Shown piece after piece: positions 17,732 through 26,544 of a DNA stretch of 64,000 nt (its first letter is position 1; every line of letters starts with the position of its first letter). The DNA comes from Cyclobacterium xiamenense (GTDB taxonomy: Bacteria > Bacteroidota > Bacteroidia > Cytophagales > Cyclobacteriaceae). The DNA lies in contig NZ_WIOK01000004.1 in assembly GCF_009467825.1 (NCBI RefSeq), positions 186,001 to 250,000 on the forward strand, in the 5' to 3' direction. The notes below the pieces were generated by a model. The model searched no databases. It saw only the letters and a program-made list of their open reading frames with translations, and was not told where the DNA came from. The position numbers and the translations under genes were made by a program.

Positions 17732-18559
17732 ATGAAAGAATTAGGAGTAATCAGCACCCTTCCCATCAACCGGTTTACGGAAAACGGCGCGTATTTGCAG
17801 CTGAGTGATTCCGGCGAAGTACTGCTGCCAAAGCGTTACCTCAAGGGGGAGGAAAAAGAAGGAGACCCGGTGGAGGTCTTTGTGTATACCGATAGCGAAG
17901 ACCGTCCGGTGGCCGTAACCGATCGTCCAGTGGCCCTACTGGATCAGTTTGCCGTGATGGAAGTCAAGGATTTGACGGCGATTGGTGCCTTTTTGGATTG
18001 GGGACTGGAGAAGGACCTTTTCCTCCCAACTTCCGAAATGCGGGAGAAAGTGGGGAAAGGGGATCGGGTATTGGCCATGGTTTGCCTGGACCACCGGACC
18101 AATCGACTCGTGGGGGTATCCAAATACGAAGATTTTCTACTATCCGATACCAGTGGGTTTCAGGTGGGACAGGAAGTGGAGGCACTGGTTTTTGATCGGA
18201 CGGCGCTCGGCTACAAGGTCTTAATACAGGACTTTTACGAAGGGCTGATTTACGAAAACGAGGTTTTTACACCGGTCCAAATCGGAGAGTCGGTTCGGGC
18301 ATTTATTAAGAAATTACGGGAAGATGGTAAGATCGACGTACAACTAACACCGGTAGGGCGACAGAAATACGAAGAGGGTGCAGATTTTATTCTTCGGAGG
18401 GTACAGGAAAATGGTTTCTTGCCCTTGTCGGACAAGTCCGATCCCGAGCAGATTCGAAACGAATTGGGTATGAGTAAAAAGCAGTTTAAACAGTGCATAG
18501 GCCAACTTTACAAAAAGAAAATGATAGTAATCAAAGAAGACGGGATTTATTCGGTTTGA
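17732..18559 (+). CDS. CvfB-like S1-domain RNA-binding protein
   Basis: The 275-residue protein matches the CvfB/YitL family: successive S1-type OB folds, then a C-terminal winged helix. Visible marks are the first S1-like unit (GAYLQLSDSGEVLLPKRYL, ~residues 18-36), a second with AIGAFLDWGLEKDLFLP (~75-95) and a third near YKVLIQDFYEGLIYENEVF. The final ~70 residues (NGFLPLSDKSDPEQI, MSKKQFKQCIGQLYKKKMI) form the winged helix. Members bind RNA and influence gene expression; CvfB in Staphylococcus affects virulence genes, but a role here is unknown. I start at ATG 17732 because the 37 residues upstream in this frame do not belong to the family. Confidence 0.85.
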   Translation: MKELGVISTLPINRFTENGAYLQLSDSGEVLLPKRYLKGEEKEGDPVEVFVYTDSEDRPVAVTDRPVALLDQFAVMEVKDLTAIGAFLDWGLEKDLFLPTSEMREKVGKGDRVLAMVCLDHRTNRLVGVSKYEDFLLSDTSGFQVGQEVEALVFDRTALGYKVLIQDFYEGLIYENEVFTPVQIGESVRAFIKKLREDGKIDVQLTPVGRQKYEEGADFILRRVQENGFLPLSDKSDPEQIRNELGMSKKQFKQCIGQLYKKKMIVIKEDGIYSV

Positions 18560-18727
18560 AACCCACACCGGGTTTATTTTTTCCATTCCTGGCCTTGTTT
18601 CGAGAATTTCACGGAAAAACCATTATTTTTACCCGTCGACTTGCGCGGTCATTTTGGCTGGGAGGTGGAAGCTTGTACGTTCCCTTGCAGGTCTTAACAA
18701 TTAACACATACTTGATTCGCAGATACT

Positions 18728-19651
18728 ATGGATAAAAAAACGGAAAACTTTTTGGGTATAGACGTAGGGGGTACGCATGTAAAAATTGGGCTGGTTGATA
18801 CGAAAGGCCAGATTCTTCAGTTTGCAAAAGAAATTACCGCTTCCCTTCGAGAGAACCCATTGGGTTTTAACCTGGCTTTCGTTGAGGTGGTGGGAAAATA
18901 CCTCGCTAAGTTCCCCGAAGTACAACACGTTGGAATCGGCCTGCCGGGATTGGTAAGCAAGGACCGCACGACAACGCTTGAAATACCGGCCATTTCCGAG
19001 TTAAACGGATTTGATCTCAAAAGCGCCCTACTAGAAAAATATCCGAATACCATCTTCCACCTGGAAAACGATGCCAGTGCGGCAGCGGTAGGAGAGCTGC
19101 ATTTCGGAACAGGACAGACCTCGCAGGACTACTTGTTTATCACCCTGGGAACAGGAATTGGAAGTGCACTGATTTTGGATGGGGAAGTATTTAAAGGCGT
19201 TCGCGGAAATGCGATGGAAATGGGGCACATGCTTTCCAGGGGAAATAGTCGTTTGGAACCATTAATCGGACGAAATGGGATACTGAAAATTGCCGCACGC
19301 ATGATGGATACATTCCCGGAGGAAGTAGGCCAACTAGCCGGACAGGAATTGGGCATGCATGTGTTGGTGGGAGCCGCCTCAGCGGGCAATTCGATCGCAC
19401 TGAAAACCTTCGCTGAAGTAGGGGAGATCCTTGGAGAAGCCATCGTATCCACGGTTCGCATACTGGATGTAAACGAGATTTATTTTGGAGGTGGCATCTC
19501 TGCAGCCCTGCCTTACATTATGCCTTCTCTGGACAAAACGGTGCACCAGTATTTGAGTCCGTATTACCTCTCTGATATTAAGATGCAGCGGGCTACCCTC
19601 GAAAACGATGCCGGAACGCTTGGAGCAGCCGCTCTTTGCTTTATGGATTGA
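18728..19651 (+). CDS. ROK-family sugar kinase-like protein
   Basis: The 307-residue protein shows the ROK/ASKHA fold: phosphate loop GIDVGGTHVKIG (residues ~10-21), GIGLPGLVS, the sugar-binding LENDASAAAVGE (~117-128) and LGTGIGSALI. It would phosphorylate a hexose such as glucose with ATP or polyphosphate. The normal ROK zinc site (GH followed by a C-x-C-G-x-x-G-C cluster) is missing: after EMGH the sequence runs MLSRGNSRLEPLIGRNG with no cysteine. The first histidine is kept, so the fold may hold without zinc, or the activity may differ. Its 3' end overlaps the convergent lipoprotein gene by 11 bases. Confidence 0.85.
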   Translation: MDKKTENFLGIDVGGTHVKIGLVDTKGQILQFAKEITASLRENPLGFNLAFVEVVGKYLAKFPEVQHVGIGLPGLVSKDRTTTLEIPAISELNGFDLKSALLEKYPNTIFHLENDASAAAVGELHFGTGQTSQDYLFITLGTGIGSALILDGEVFKGVRGNAMEMGHMLSRGNSRLEPLIGRNGILKIAARMMDTFPEEVGQLAGQELGMHVLVGAASAGNSIALKTFAEVGEILGEAIVSTVRILDVNEIYFGGGISAALPYIMPSLDKTVHQYLSPYYLSDIKMQRATLENDAGTLGAAALCFMD

Positions 19652-20030
19652 GATAGGTAATCGTTACTTCACTCACCTTGCTTACCGCATTGAGACGAAA
19701 AAGGACCTTCAAAGGTTCTTTTTCTGGTTTTACCCCACACTCATCCGACGGTTCTAAAAAGTAAACGAAGAAACTCTGGCTTTTGTCTACCAACACAACC
19801 CGGTCCGGCCGACCAAATGTCTTGATGAGTTCCTGGTTGTAACTGGCCAGAAAGCTGTTCTTTAGTTCCCGCAACTCCTCCAGGTCCTGGATGCGCAAGC
19901 CCAGGCAGCCGTTGCGGTCCTTTTTCCAGTTAGAAATATCAATGGAACCGGTATCGAGCTTGCTGGTACACGAAACCCCGAGTAATAGCAGGCAAAAGAT
20001 AAAAAAGACAGGCAGCGTTCCGTTTTTCAT
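19641..20030 (-). CDS. Small hypothetical lipoprotein
   Basis: This 129-residue protein has a typical lipoprotein signal: hydrophobic FFIFCLLLLGVSC with the acylated Cys near residue 21, followed by TSKLD. The mature part (ISNWKKDRNGCLGLR, then LIKTFGRPDRVVLVDKSQS and YFLEPSDECG) resembles small Bacteroidota lipoproteins in which a conserved W-x-x-D-x-x-G-C region precedes a beta-rich segment. I know no function. It is probably envelope-located. Its 3' end overlaps that of the ROK gene. Confidence 0.65.
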   Translation of the reverse strand: MKNGTLPVFFIFCLLLLGVSCTSKLDTGSIDISNWKKDRNGCLGLRIQDLEELRELKNSFLASYNQELIKTFGRPDRVVLVDKSQSFFVYFLEPSDECGVKPEKEPLKVLFRLNAVSKVSEVTITYLNP

Positions 20031-20108
20031 GGGTGTGATTTGACGGTGATCGTGATCAGGAACCCAAATTTACCCGGATTGTTTGACTTAGACCTACGAA
20101 GTGAGGAA

Positions 20109-22382
20109 TTATTCTTGCAAACGATGGTTTATCTGAAGCGGCTGGTAGGCGGAGAGTTTGTAGGTCTTTCCCCGGTACTCCAGATCCACCTCCCGGTCCG
20201 TTTCCACGGCCTGAACGAGGCCATTCTCCATTTGCAGGACAAATAGGCAGGATTTGTCGAAAACTACCTCGGATTCGCCATCCCCGTCCAGGTCCAGGGA
20301 TTTCCCCTCTCCCCCGGCCAGCTTTTCTCCGATGTAATGGGATGCTCCAACACTGGCCAGCGGTGTTTCAAACCCGCCTCCCGTCCATCGAAATCCCCTC
20401 CTCAGGGCAGTAGCTTCCAGCTCCCCGGATTTTCTCGGGTACACCAATAGGTCGGTAGATGGCTCGCTCGTTTCAAACCGTACCGGTTGCAGCCAACCAT
20501 AGGTGCTTTGTATGGCTGTAGCACCGGTATCGATGCGTACCTGCTCGTTTAAGGCGATGAAGTATTGCCGATCTCCCTGATCCGTATACCCGGTATGGGC
20601 CATTTCGTTGGTAATTTGGGTAGAGAGGGGACGTCCGTCGTTTTCAAGCAGTGGGACTGTAAGGCCAAAGGGAATATCCTGGGCACTTTTCAGCCGGGTT
20701 ACCAGCATGTCTGGAGTCAGGATAAATTCCTGACTAAAAAACGGCCCCCCTCTTCCGGTCACGTAGCTGTAGTGAATGGTGAATCGCACCAACAAGGGGT
20801 GGACGAAGTGAATTTCTGCTTCTCCCTGGTAATTGGCGGGCAGGTCAGCGATCCGTACCCAGTGCTCGTTTTCCATCCATTCCGGACCAAAGGAGATTCC
20901 GGATTGCGGACGGTACCGATCCACCCGGTCGCCACTGCCAGTAACCAGGTCAACCGTGTTGCCTCTTTTCAGCTCATGCTCGCCATCGGCAGGGCCCAGC
21001 CTTCCGTCCCAGCCTTCCCGGATCATGCGCACGGTACCCAGTGGAGTCCAACTCAGGCCGTACTTTGGTACGCTTGCACCCCGGAGGTTTACCATCACCT
21101 GGAAGCCCCCTGCGTTGGCAAAAAAGGCTCCGAACCGATCATCTATTTCAAACGCATACCCACCCAGTTCGGCAGGTGCCGGCTTTTCCGGGATGGCTGA
21201 TTTCCTGCTCAGGTAGGCTTCTGCCAGGTGCTGCACGATGGCTCCGCTGTAGTTACCCCATTGACTGGCCGGCTGGTATCCGATTCGATCTCCGGGCTCA
21301 AACCAATTTTTGGTAATGAAAAAAGAACCGGCCCAGGGATCCGCTGTGCGCTGCCAGCGCAGAATGCTCCGAAAAGCCAGATTGGCCGCCCGCCGGTATT
21401 GACCGGCCAGGTAGTGGTTTCCCTGTTTCCAGGCGTCTTCTGCCAATACATCAAATGCCAATTGGTACAATACGTCGTTAAAAATGTGGTTATCTGTCCG
21501 CCCATTGGGGGGAGCCTGCCCATCCGGGGCCTGCAAAAACAGGCTTGTGTGCGTCCCGTTTTTCACCGCAGACAGGATTTCCCCGGAGGAAGGGCCGTCG
21601 TATCCCTCCATCGCCAAGGCAAGGAGGTTGCCCCTGCCTACCGCTTCTACCGCAAGAGATTGGGGGTCACTGCTCCAGTCCTGGTAGAGATTGTATCGGT
21701 CGTTTACGATTCGGATCCGTTGGCTGTACTCTTTCCATGCTTTTTCGATAAATTTGGTAGCGCCTGCTTTTTCACGCAGCCCTTTACCTGCCCGGCTCCA
21801 TTCGCCCTTCATGGCGTAGGTACGCCAATTGTTGATCCGCCCGTCGAAATTCTGCATGACTGCGGAAAGAGGCGTTTTCATTCGTTGCGTCCAGCGGTCG
21901 TGCCGGGCGTTGTCCACATGGTCCTCATAAAGTTCCAGCGCATGCGTTAACGGACTAATAAAAAATTCCCCGTGCTCATCCGGTATGGATTTCGTTCCGT
22001 TCGAAAAATTCAGGGTGCTGTGCTCCATCGCCAGGATTCCGGCTTCCTTTAGCTCGTTTCCAGCCCCGGCATCCAATAAAACCCCGACGGCAAATGCGAA
22101 ATAAGGGGTAGCATATTGGTGCTCCCGCTTCAGGTAGGGGTCAATGATGGCACCAGAGGCATCCTGTTGTGCCGCCATCACCCTGCACGTAGCTTCAATC
22201 ACGCGTAATAGGTCCTCGTTTGCTACCCCGCTTTCCTGCCATCCGGCCTGGGTAAGGTGAAAGGGAAGGTGCGGAGGGAGCTGAGCCAGCACCGGTAATG
22301 CGGTCCCTAAACTACCCACCAGCAGCAGGATACGAAGAGAGAAGCGTATCAGAAATGGAGCAAAGGTACATACAGAATTCAT
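20109..22382 (-). CDS. Secreted toroid-like enzyme, probably polysaccharide-active
   Basis: The product is about 757 residues with a signal peptide (hydrophobic RILLLVGSLGTALPVLAQ). The N-terminal half is helical with repeated aromatic and acidic motifs (ATPYFAFAVGVLL, GEFFISPLTHALELYEDHV, RINNWRTYAMKGEW, PNGRTDNHIFND), suggesting an (alpha/alpha) toroid as in lyases and some hydrolases. The C-terminal half is beta-rich. It may be related to DUF2264-type enzymes, but I cannot assign a CAZy family. ATG 22382 starts 10 bases after the upstream gene's stop and gives the better signal peptide; ATG 22409 would overlap that gene by 17 bases. Tight coupling to the three-module lyase-like gene implies a shared substrate. 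Confidence 0.65.
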   Translation of the reverse strand: MNSVCTFAPFLIRFSLRILLLVGSLGTALPVLAQLPPHLPFHLTQAGWQESGVANEDLLRVIEATCRVMAAQQDASGAIIDPYLKREHQYATPYFAFAVGVLLDAGAGNELKEAGILAMEHSTLNFSNGTKSIPDEHGEFFISPLTHALELYEDHVDNARHDRWTQRMKTPLSAVMQNFDGRINNWRTYAMKGEWSRAGKGLREKAGATKFIEKAWKEYSQRIRIVNDRYNLYQDWSSDPQSLAVEAVGRGNLLALAMEGYDGPSSGEILSAVKNGTHTSLFLQAPDGQAPPNGRTDNHIFNDVLYQLAFDVLAEDAWKQGNHYLAGQYRRAANLAFRSILRWQRTADPWAGSFFITKNWFEPGDRIGYQPASQWGNYSGAIVQHLAEAYLSRKSAIPEKPAPAELGGYAFEIDDRFGAFFANAGGFQVMVNLRGASVPKYGLSWTPLGTVRMIREGWDGRLGPADGEHELKRGNTVDLVTGSGDRVDRYRPQSGISFGPEWMENEHWVRIADLPANYQGEAEIHFVHPLLVRFTIHYSYVTGRGGPFFSQEFILTPDMLVTRLKSAQDIPFGLTVPLLENDGRPLSTQITNEMAHTGYTDQGDRQYFIALNEQVRIDTGATAIQSTYGWLQPVRFETSEPSTDLLVYPRKSGELEATALRRGFRWTGGGFETPLASVGASHYIGEKLAGGEGKSLDLDGDGESEVVFDKSCLFVLQMENGLVQAVETDREVDLEYRGKTYKLSAYQPLQINHRLQE

Positions 22383-22392
22383 GGAGTGCCGT

Positions 22393-25300
22393 TCATTTTG
22401 GTAATTCATACGTAATGGTTTCTTCAGTGCCCTGATAATTGACTGTCAGGCGTATTTTCCGGGAACCGATTGCGGGATTTCCCTGAATATGGGCAGATAC
22501 TTCGGGAAGTTCCTCCCGAAAGGGGAGTAGCAATGTGAGAAAGCGCGTTCCTTTGGACCGGTTTTTCAGTTCCTTTTGGAAGGAAAATGCCGTTCGAGGT
22601 TCTTTTTTGGTGTAAACAAACGATACCTGACCCTCCGCTTCTTCCAGGCTCAGTGCTTGCTGTTGCAGGGACTGTACGTGTAAATTGTACCCGGTGTCAA
22701 ATTGTGTGGTCGCTGCCAGATTTTCCTTGTCCAACCTTGCCGGTCCGGGGGCCAATTGAAAATTTAGGTCCAGTGTACCGCTCGCCTTTCCAATGGCCTC
22801 ATCGATTAGGATAAAAAAGGAATGATCAAAAAAGATGACAGCGCGTCGATGAGCGAGGCCCTCGTAATTTTGGTTTTCTACGACCAGTACATCGTGTTTC
22901 GTACCGGGTTGCCACAGCAGCAAGCGTGGAGCATAGGCAATGTTTTCGCCGTCGAGGGTAAGGGTTTGGTGTACCCGGCTTTGGCGGAACCAGGCCCTTC
23001 CCTCCGGGTCGCCACTGTAGATAAAACTCCCCGAGTCTGGTGTCAGGTTTCTTCCACCTACATACAATTCGAAGGTGCCATTATCGGGTTGGCTGTGTCC
23101 TCCACCGTCGGGGCCGCATTTCAGGACCAGGCAGGTAGCCATTGGGTCCCAACTGTTTCGCATGGAGTATAGTCCACTGTTCGGATAGGCAAAGGCCAGG
23201 CTATCAGGTTTTTCTCCTTGTTTTTCCCCGGTGGCCACATACAAAAAGTCAGGCCGGTCAAAAAGTTTCGCCCATTCGATCAATCGTGGGTAATATTGCC
23301 CCGGTTTGCCTGTCCAGGCGTCGCCAAACTGTGGCGTGGTACCGTCCGGAAAGGCAAGTTTCACGGGCACTTCGGCCATTTTCTCGATCATAGACAGGTA
23401 ATCATCCGTAAACAAGTGGCTTTTCCCATTCATTTCAGCCATAGCATACGTTCGTAAAAACCACCCGATACTGCCCATATGGTAGCCAAAGGCGAGTTCC
23501 CGCTGATGCCCGTCTGCATATACCTGGTTATGAATTTCTGCATTGAGGCGGCGAATCGCCTCCGTCAACCACTCGTCCGCCTCTTTAAATTCGGGGAAGT
23601 TCATTGCAATAAATGCCAATCCCTCCGCTTCCATCAAGGCCCAGTTGCTTCCCTGGCTGTATTTGCTCATGAGGAAATCGGCGTGTTCGTGCAAGGCCGC
23701 CAAAAAACTGACCAGTGCTTCCGGTGTAAAGGAGGGGGCCTCGATAAAATAGTGAAAAAGCTGCGTCCAACGGTGACCTCGTATCCCCGTTTCTATGGAT
23801 CTCCAGGCGTAGCGATGATCTTCGTCTCTCGGGTTTTTTTCTATCCAGTCCATCAGTTGACGTGCCCATTCCCGGGCATATTTCTCCTCTCCAGTTTGCC
23901 TATAGGCCTTACCCATGGCATCCCAAAATGTCATTCGGTTCAACTGCCAGACCCATTCGTTGTCGGGAACCGGTCTGCTGGCCCAATCGATGTCCTCCCC
24001 GACGAAAAAGGGAGGATAGGCAGGCTGCCCTACCATGCGGTGTTCCAGCGCATTCCGGGCTATTTCCAGTTCTTTCTCCGTTGCCAGGTTTATAGGATCG
24101 GTGCGTAATTGACGGCGAAGCGGATGGTTTACCTGGGTTCTCTCCCGAAAATGGTACACCATGCGGCGGGCGGCCAGAAGTGGATTACCGGCCTGCTGTA
24201 TGCCACCTGCCCAGGGACTTGATTCGAAATCCATCAGGGTACGTACCTTTTCAAAGTTTCGGTGAAAAGCCTTCGTGGATTTTCCATGGCGTAAGTCGCC
24301 TTTATTGTCCACCGACAAATTGTATCCCATGGTTCCCTGATTCCACTCGGAAACCTGGCTGCCCTTTTCGCCATTGTTGCGAAAGATGTTGTTTTTTGCC
24401 TTTAGGTTCCGTACGCCTTCCAGCCAATTGTCTGAAAACAATCCGTGTCGGTCGTTTCCTTCCAGCAGGTTGTTTTCGACCAGCAGGTTGCCGCTTTCGG
24501 TAAGGTGGATGCCATGCAGTTTGTTTCTGGAGGATTCGTTGCCTTCCATCACAATGGCTTCCCCATATGACAGGTGGATGCCACTGCCCCAGGGAGCGTT
24601 GGAAAAGCGACCCTTGCTGATAGTTGCGTTCTTGATCCGCGAGAGGTGGAGGTTGTGATGCAGTCCCTTTCCGGGGACTACATTGGATCCATTATCGCTG
24701 AAGTCACAGCGGATGATTTCCAAATTTTCGGCACCCCGGATGGAAACACCGTGTTTGGTAAAGTTTCGAACGGTAACCTGCTCCAGTCGGATGTTTTGAA
24801 GTTGACCCTCGGTATCGGCAGAAAAAACCAACCCTTCCCTTCGCAAGGCGGACTGTTGCGCACGTTGACGCCGCCCTTGATTGGGATCCGTGCCAGGATC
24901 TACCGATTCCGCGCCCTCGATCAACAGGTGACGGATGACCACGTCTTGTATCTCCGGATCGCTGTTACCGATCGTCAATCCTGCTTTTCCTGCTTCCATC
25001 ATCAACACAGTGGCCGCTCCCTTGCCTTCCAAATGTACACCGCCGGGAATCAGCAAGGTTTCCTCCACTTGGTATATTCCTTCCTGCAACCAAACTTTCC
25101 TGCCTGTACCGGAAGTTTGCTCAAGTGCCCGTTGGATAGACTCGCCGGGCTTTACGATCAGATCTCCCTCGTTCGGATTCCATTCCGGGTTTTCCTGTGC
25201 TCCGGTCTGCGGTCGGGCGTTTGCCAATGGGGGACTAGCCCAATCGGTAGGTGCTGCCGGAGCTGGGGCTCGGTGAGCTACCAGAAAATACCAGGAGGAA

Positions 25301-26346
25301 GCAGGTCGGGTGTGCTGAATCGCCCGCTCGGTATAGGGCATTTGCAAATTTTTTAGTTCGGTGTAGTGTTGGTACACAGATTCGTAAATGTCGCGGAATT
25401 CTCCCCTTCCTCTGGGAGAAATCGTTCCGTATATGGACACTTCTTCCCCCAGCATGTATTTTGCGGTGTATTCGAAACCAAGTGCGAGTCGCTGCTCCGC
25501 TACCTGGTAAAAATCCATCCCTTGTGTCCAGGCTACCTGTGCCGCCTTGGCCAATTCCCCAAGCCCCAATTGCACGTGAGGCCAATCCCGTGTCGATTCC
25601 TGCACCTGTCCGTTGGGGTAGATGTATTTGGTAATGCCTCCATTATTTGGTCCCCAGTAAAACCGCTCGACGGCGCGTTGAAAAAGCGCTGGTCGGTCCG
25701 TGAAAATGCCGATACAAAGCATGGTGTTGATCATGGCGGCATCCCAGTTGCCGTTCGCCTCTGTGAAAAAGTCGTGGATATATGGATAGTACACGGTGAG
25801 CATCATCCGTTCGAAATCTTTCTGATCTTCGTCTTTCCAGCCATCGTAGGTATGCTTAATGAGTTCAGCAGCATTGAGGAAATGTTGTCCAGTTAGGGCG
25901 ACAAGTAGTTTGGCATCGTTGTCATCGAAATCCCACAATCTTTCGGACCAGGCAGCCAGGATAGAAATGGTCTTTTCTGCGTGGGCCCGATTTTCGGTAA
26001 CGAACCACAACAAGGCATGCCGGTAGGCTTCCAGCGCACTGGCGGACAACTCCCGATGCCCCTTCCCCTGCCTTCCATACGATCCCCTCACGACATGGGT
26101 AAAAGGTTGCGGCTGAAAATCCAAAGAAGCCTCCTGTTTCAAGCGCTCAAAAGCGGCTTGCCAGTCCGGATCGCCAGAGGCGATTTTGGCCTTCATGTAG
26201 TCTAAGTCCTCCTGATTTTGTAGTAAGCCCGGATGGATAAATTGGCGGGGAAAAACCAAAGGTGGTGCGGTAGCTTCGGTCTGGCAAACCGAGGGAAGCG
26301 TGGGCAAGAGCAACAAAAATAAAAATGCAGCACGTTTTATTCTCAT
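22393..26346 (-). CDS. Three-module secreted lyase-like protein: alginate lyase-like, beta-helix, heparinase II/III
   Basis: This 1317-residue protein has a signal peptide (to about residue 21). Residues ~35-360 resemble the (alpha/alpha) alginate-lyase domain (HPGLLQNQEDLDYMKAKI, NGNWDAAMINTMLCIG). Residues ~390-670 form a parallel beta-helix: IVKPGESIQRALEQ opens it, then N-x-I/F rungs such as NLLVENNLLEGN and NLKAKNNIFRNN. Residues ~730-1000 look like the heparinase II/III helical domain (NWALMEAEGLAFIA, ELAFGYHMGSIGWF), and ~1050-1317 its beta-sandwich (GGGHSQPDNGTFELYVGGR with a likely active-site His at ~1084). Such enzymes beta-eliminate uronic-acid polysaccharides. Three lyase-like modules in one chain is unusual. 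The substrate is unknown; an acidic, possibly sulfated, glycan is inferred. Confidence 0.8.
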   Translation of the reverse strand: MRIKRAAFLFLLLLPTLPSVCQTEATAPPLVFPRQFIHPGLLQNQEDLDYMKAKIASGDPDWQAAFERLKQEASLDFQPQPFTHVVRGSYGRQGKGHRELSASALEAYRHALLWFVTENRAHAEKTISILAAWSERLWDFDDNDAKLLVALTGQHFLNAAELIKHTYDGWKDEDQKDFERMMLTVYYPYIHDFFTEANGNWDAAMINTMLCIGIFTDRPALFQRAVERFYWGPNNGGITKYIYPNGQVQESTRDWPHVQLGLGELAKAAQVAWTQGMDFYQVAEQRLALGFEYTAKYMLGEEVSIYGTISPRGRGEFRDIYESVYQHYTELKNLQMPYTERAIQHTRPASSWYFLVAHRAPAPAAPTDWASPPLANARPQTGAQENPEWNPNEGDLIVKPGESIQRALEQTSGTGRKVWLQEGIYQVEETLLIPGGVHLEGKGAATVLMMEAGKAGLTIGNSDPEIQDVVIRHLLIEGAESVDPGTDPNQGRRQRAQQSALRREGLVFSADTEGQLQNIRLEQVTVRNFTKHGVSIRGAENLEIIRCDFSDNGSNVVPGKGLHHNLHLSRIKNATISKGRFSNAPWGSGIHLSYGEAIVMEGNESSRNKLHGIHLTESGNLLVENNLLEGNDRHGLFSDNWLEGVRNLKAKNNIFRNNGEKGSQVSEWNQGTMGYNLSVDNKGDLRHGKSTKAFHRNFEKVRTLMDFESSPWAGGIQQAGNPLLAARRMVYHFRERTQVNHPLRRQLRTDPINLATEKELEIARNALEHRMVGQPAYPPFFVGEDIDWASRPVPDNEWVWQLNRMTFWDAMGKAYRQTGEEKYAREWARQLMDWIEKNPRDEDHRYAWRSIETGIRGHRWTQLFHYFIEAPSFTPEALVSFLAALHEHADFLMSKYSQGSNWALMEAEGLAFIAMNFPEFKEADEWLTEAIRRLNAEIHNQVYADGHQRELAFGYHMGSIGWFLRTYAMAEMNGKSHLFTDDYLSMIEKMAEVPVKLAFPDGTTPQFGDAWTGKPGQYYPRLIEWAKLFDRPDFLYVATGEKQGEKPDSLAFAYPNSGLYSMRNSWDPMATCLVLKCGPDGGGHSQPDNGTFELYVGGRNLTPDSGSFIYSGDPEGRAWFRQSRVHQTLTLDGENIAYAPRLLLWQPGTKHDVLVVENQNYEGLAHRRAVIFFDHSFFILIDEAIGKASGTLDLNFQLAPGPARLDKENLAATTQFDTGYNLHVQSLQQQALSLEEAEGQVSFVYTKKEPRTAFSFQKELKNRSKGTRFLTLLLPFREELPEVSAHIQGNPAIGSRKIRLTVNYQGTEETITYELPK

Positions 26347-26544
26347 CCGTACATTGGGTTTAAGGTCAATTCAACAACCTAAAGTAAGGAGTTCGCATCA
26401 GAAATGCTAAAAATCAACCCTTCATAGGAGTCAATCGATTGCCTGTTCCCGAATTGATTGCTCCTCCCTTGCTGGATTTTAGGGTATCGCAAATTGACCT
26501 CTAGAATAAACCCAGAACGGCTACTCCCGTTTGAACCGTGCTGT

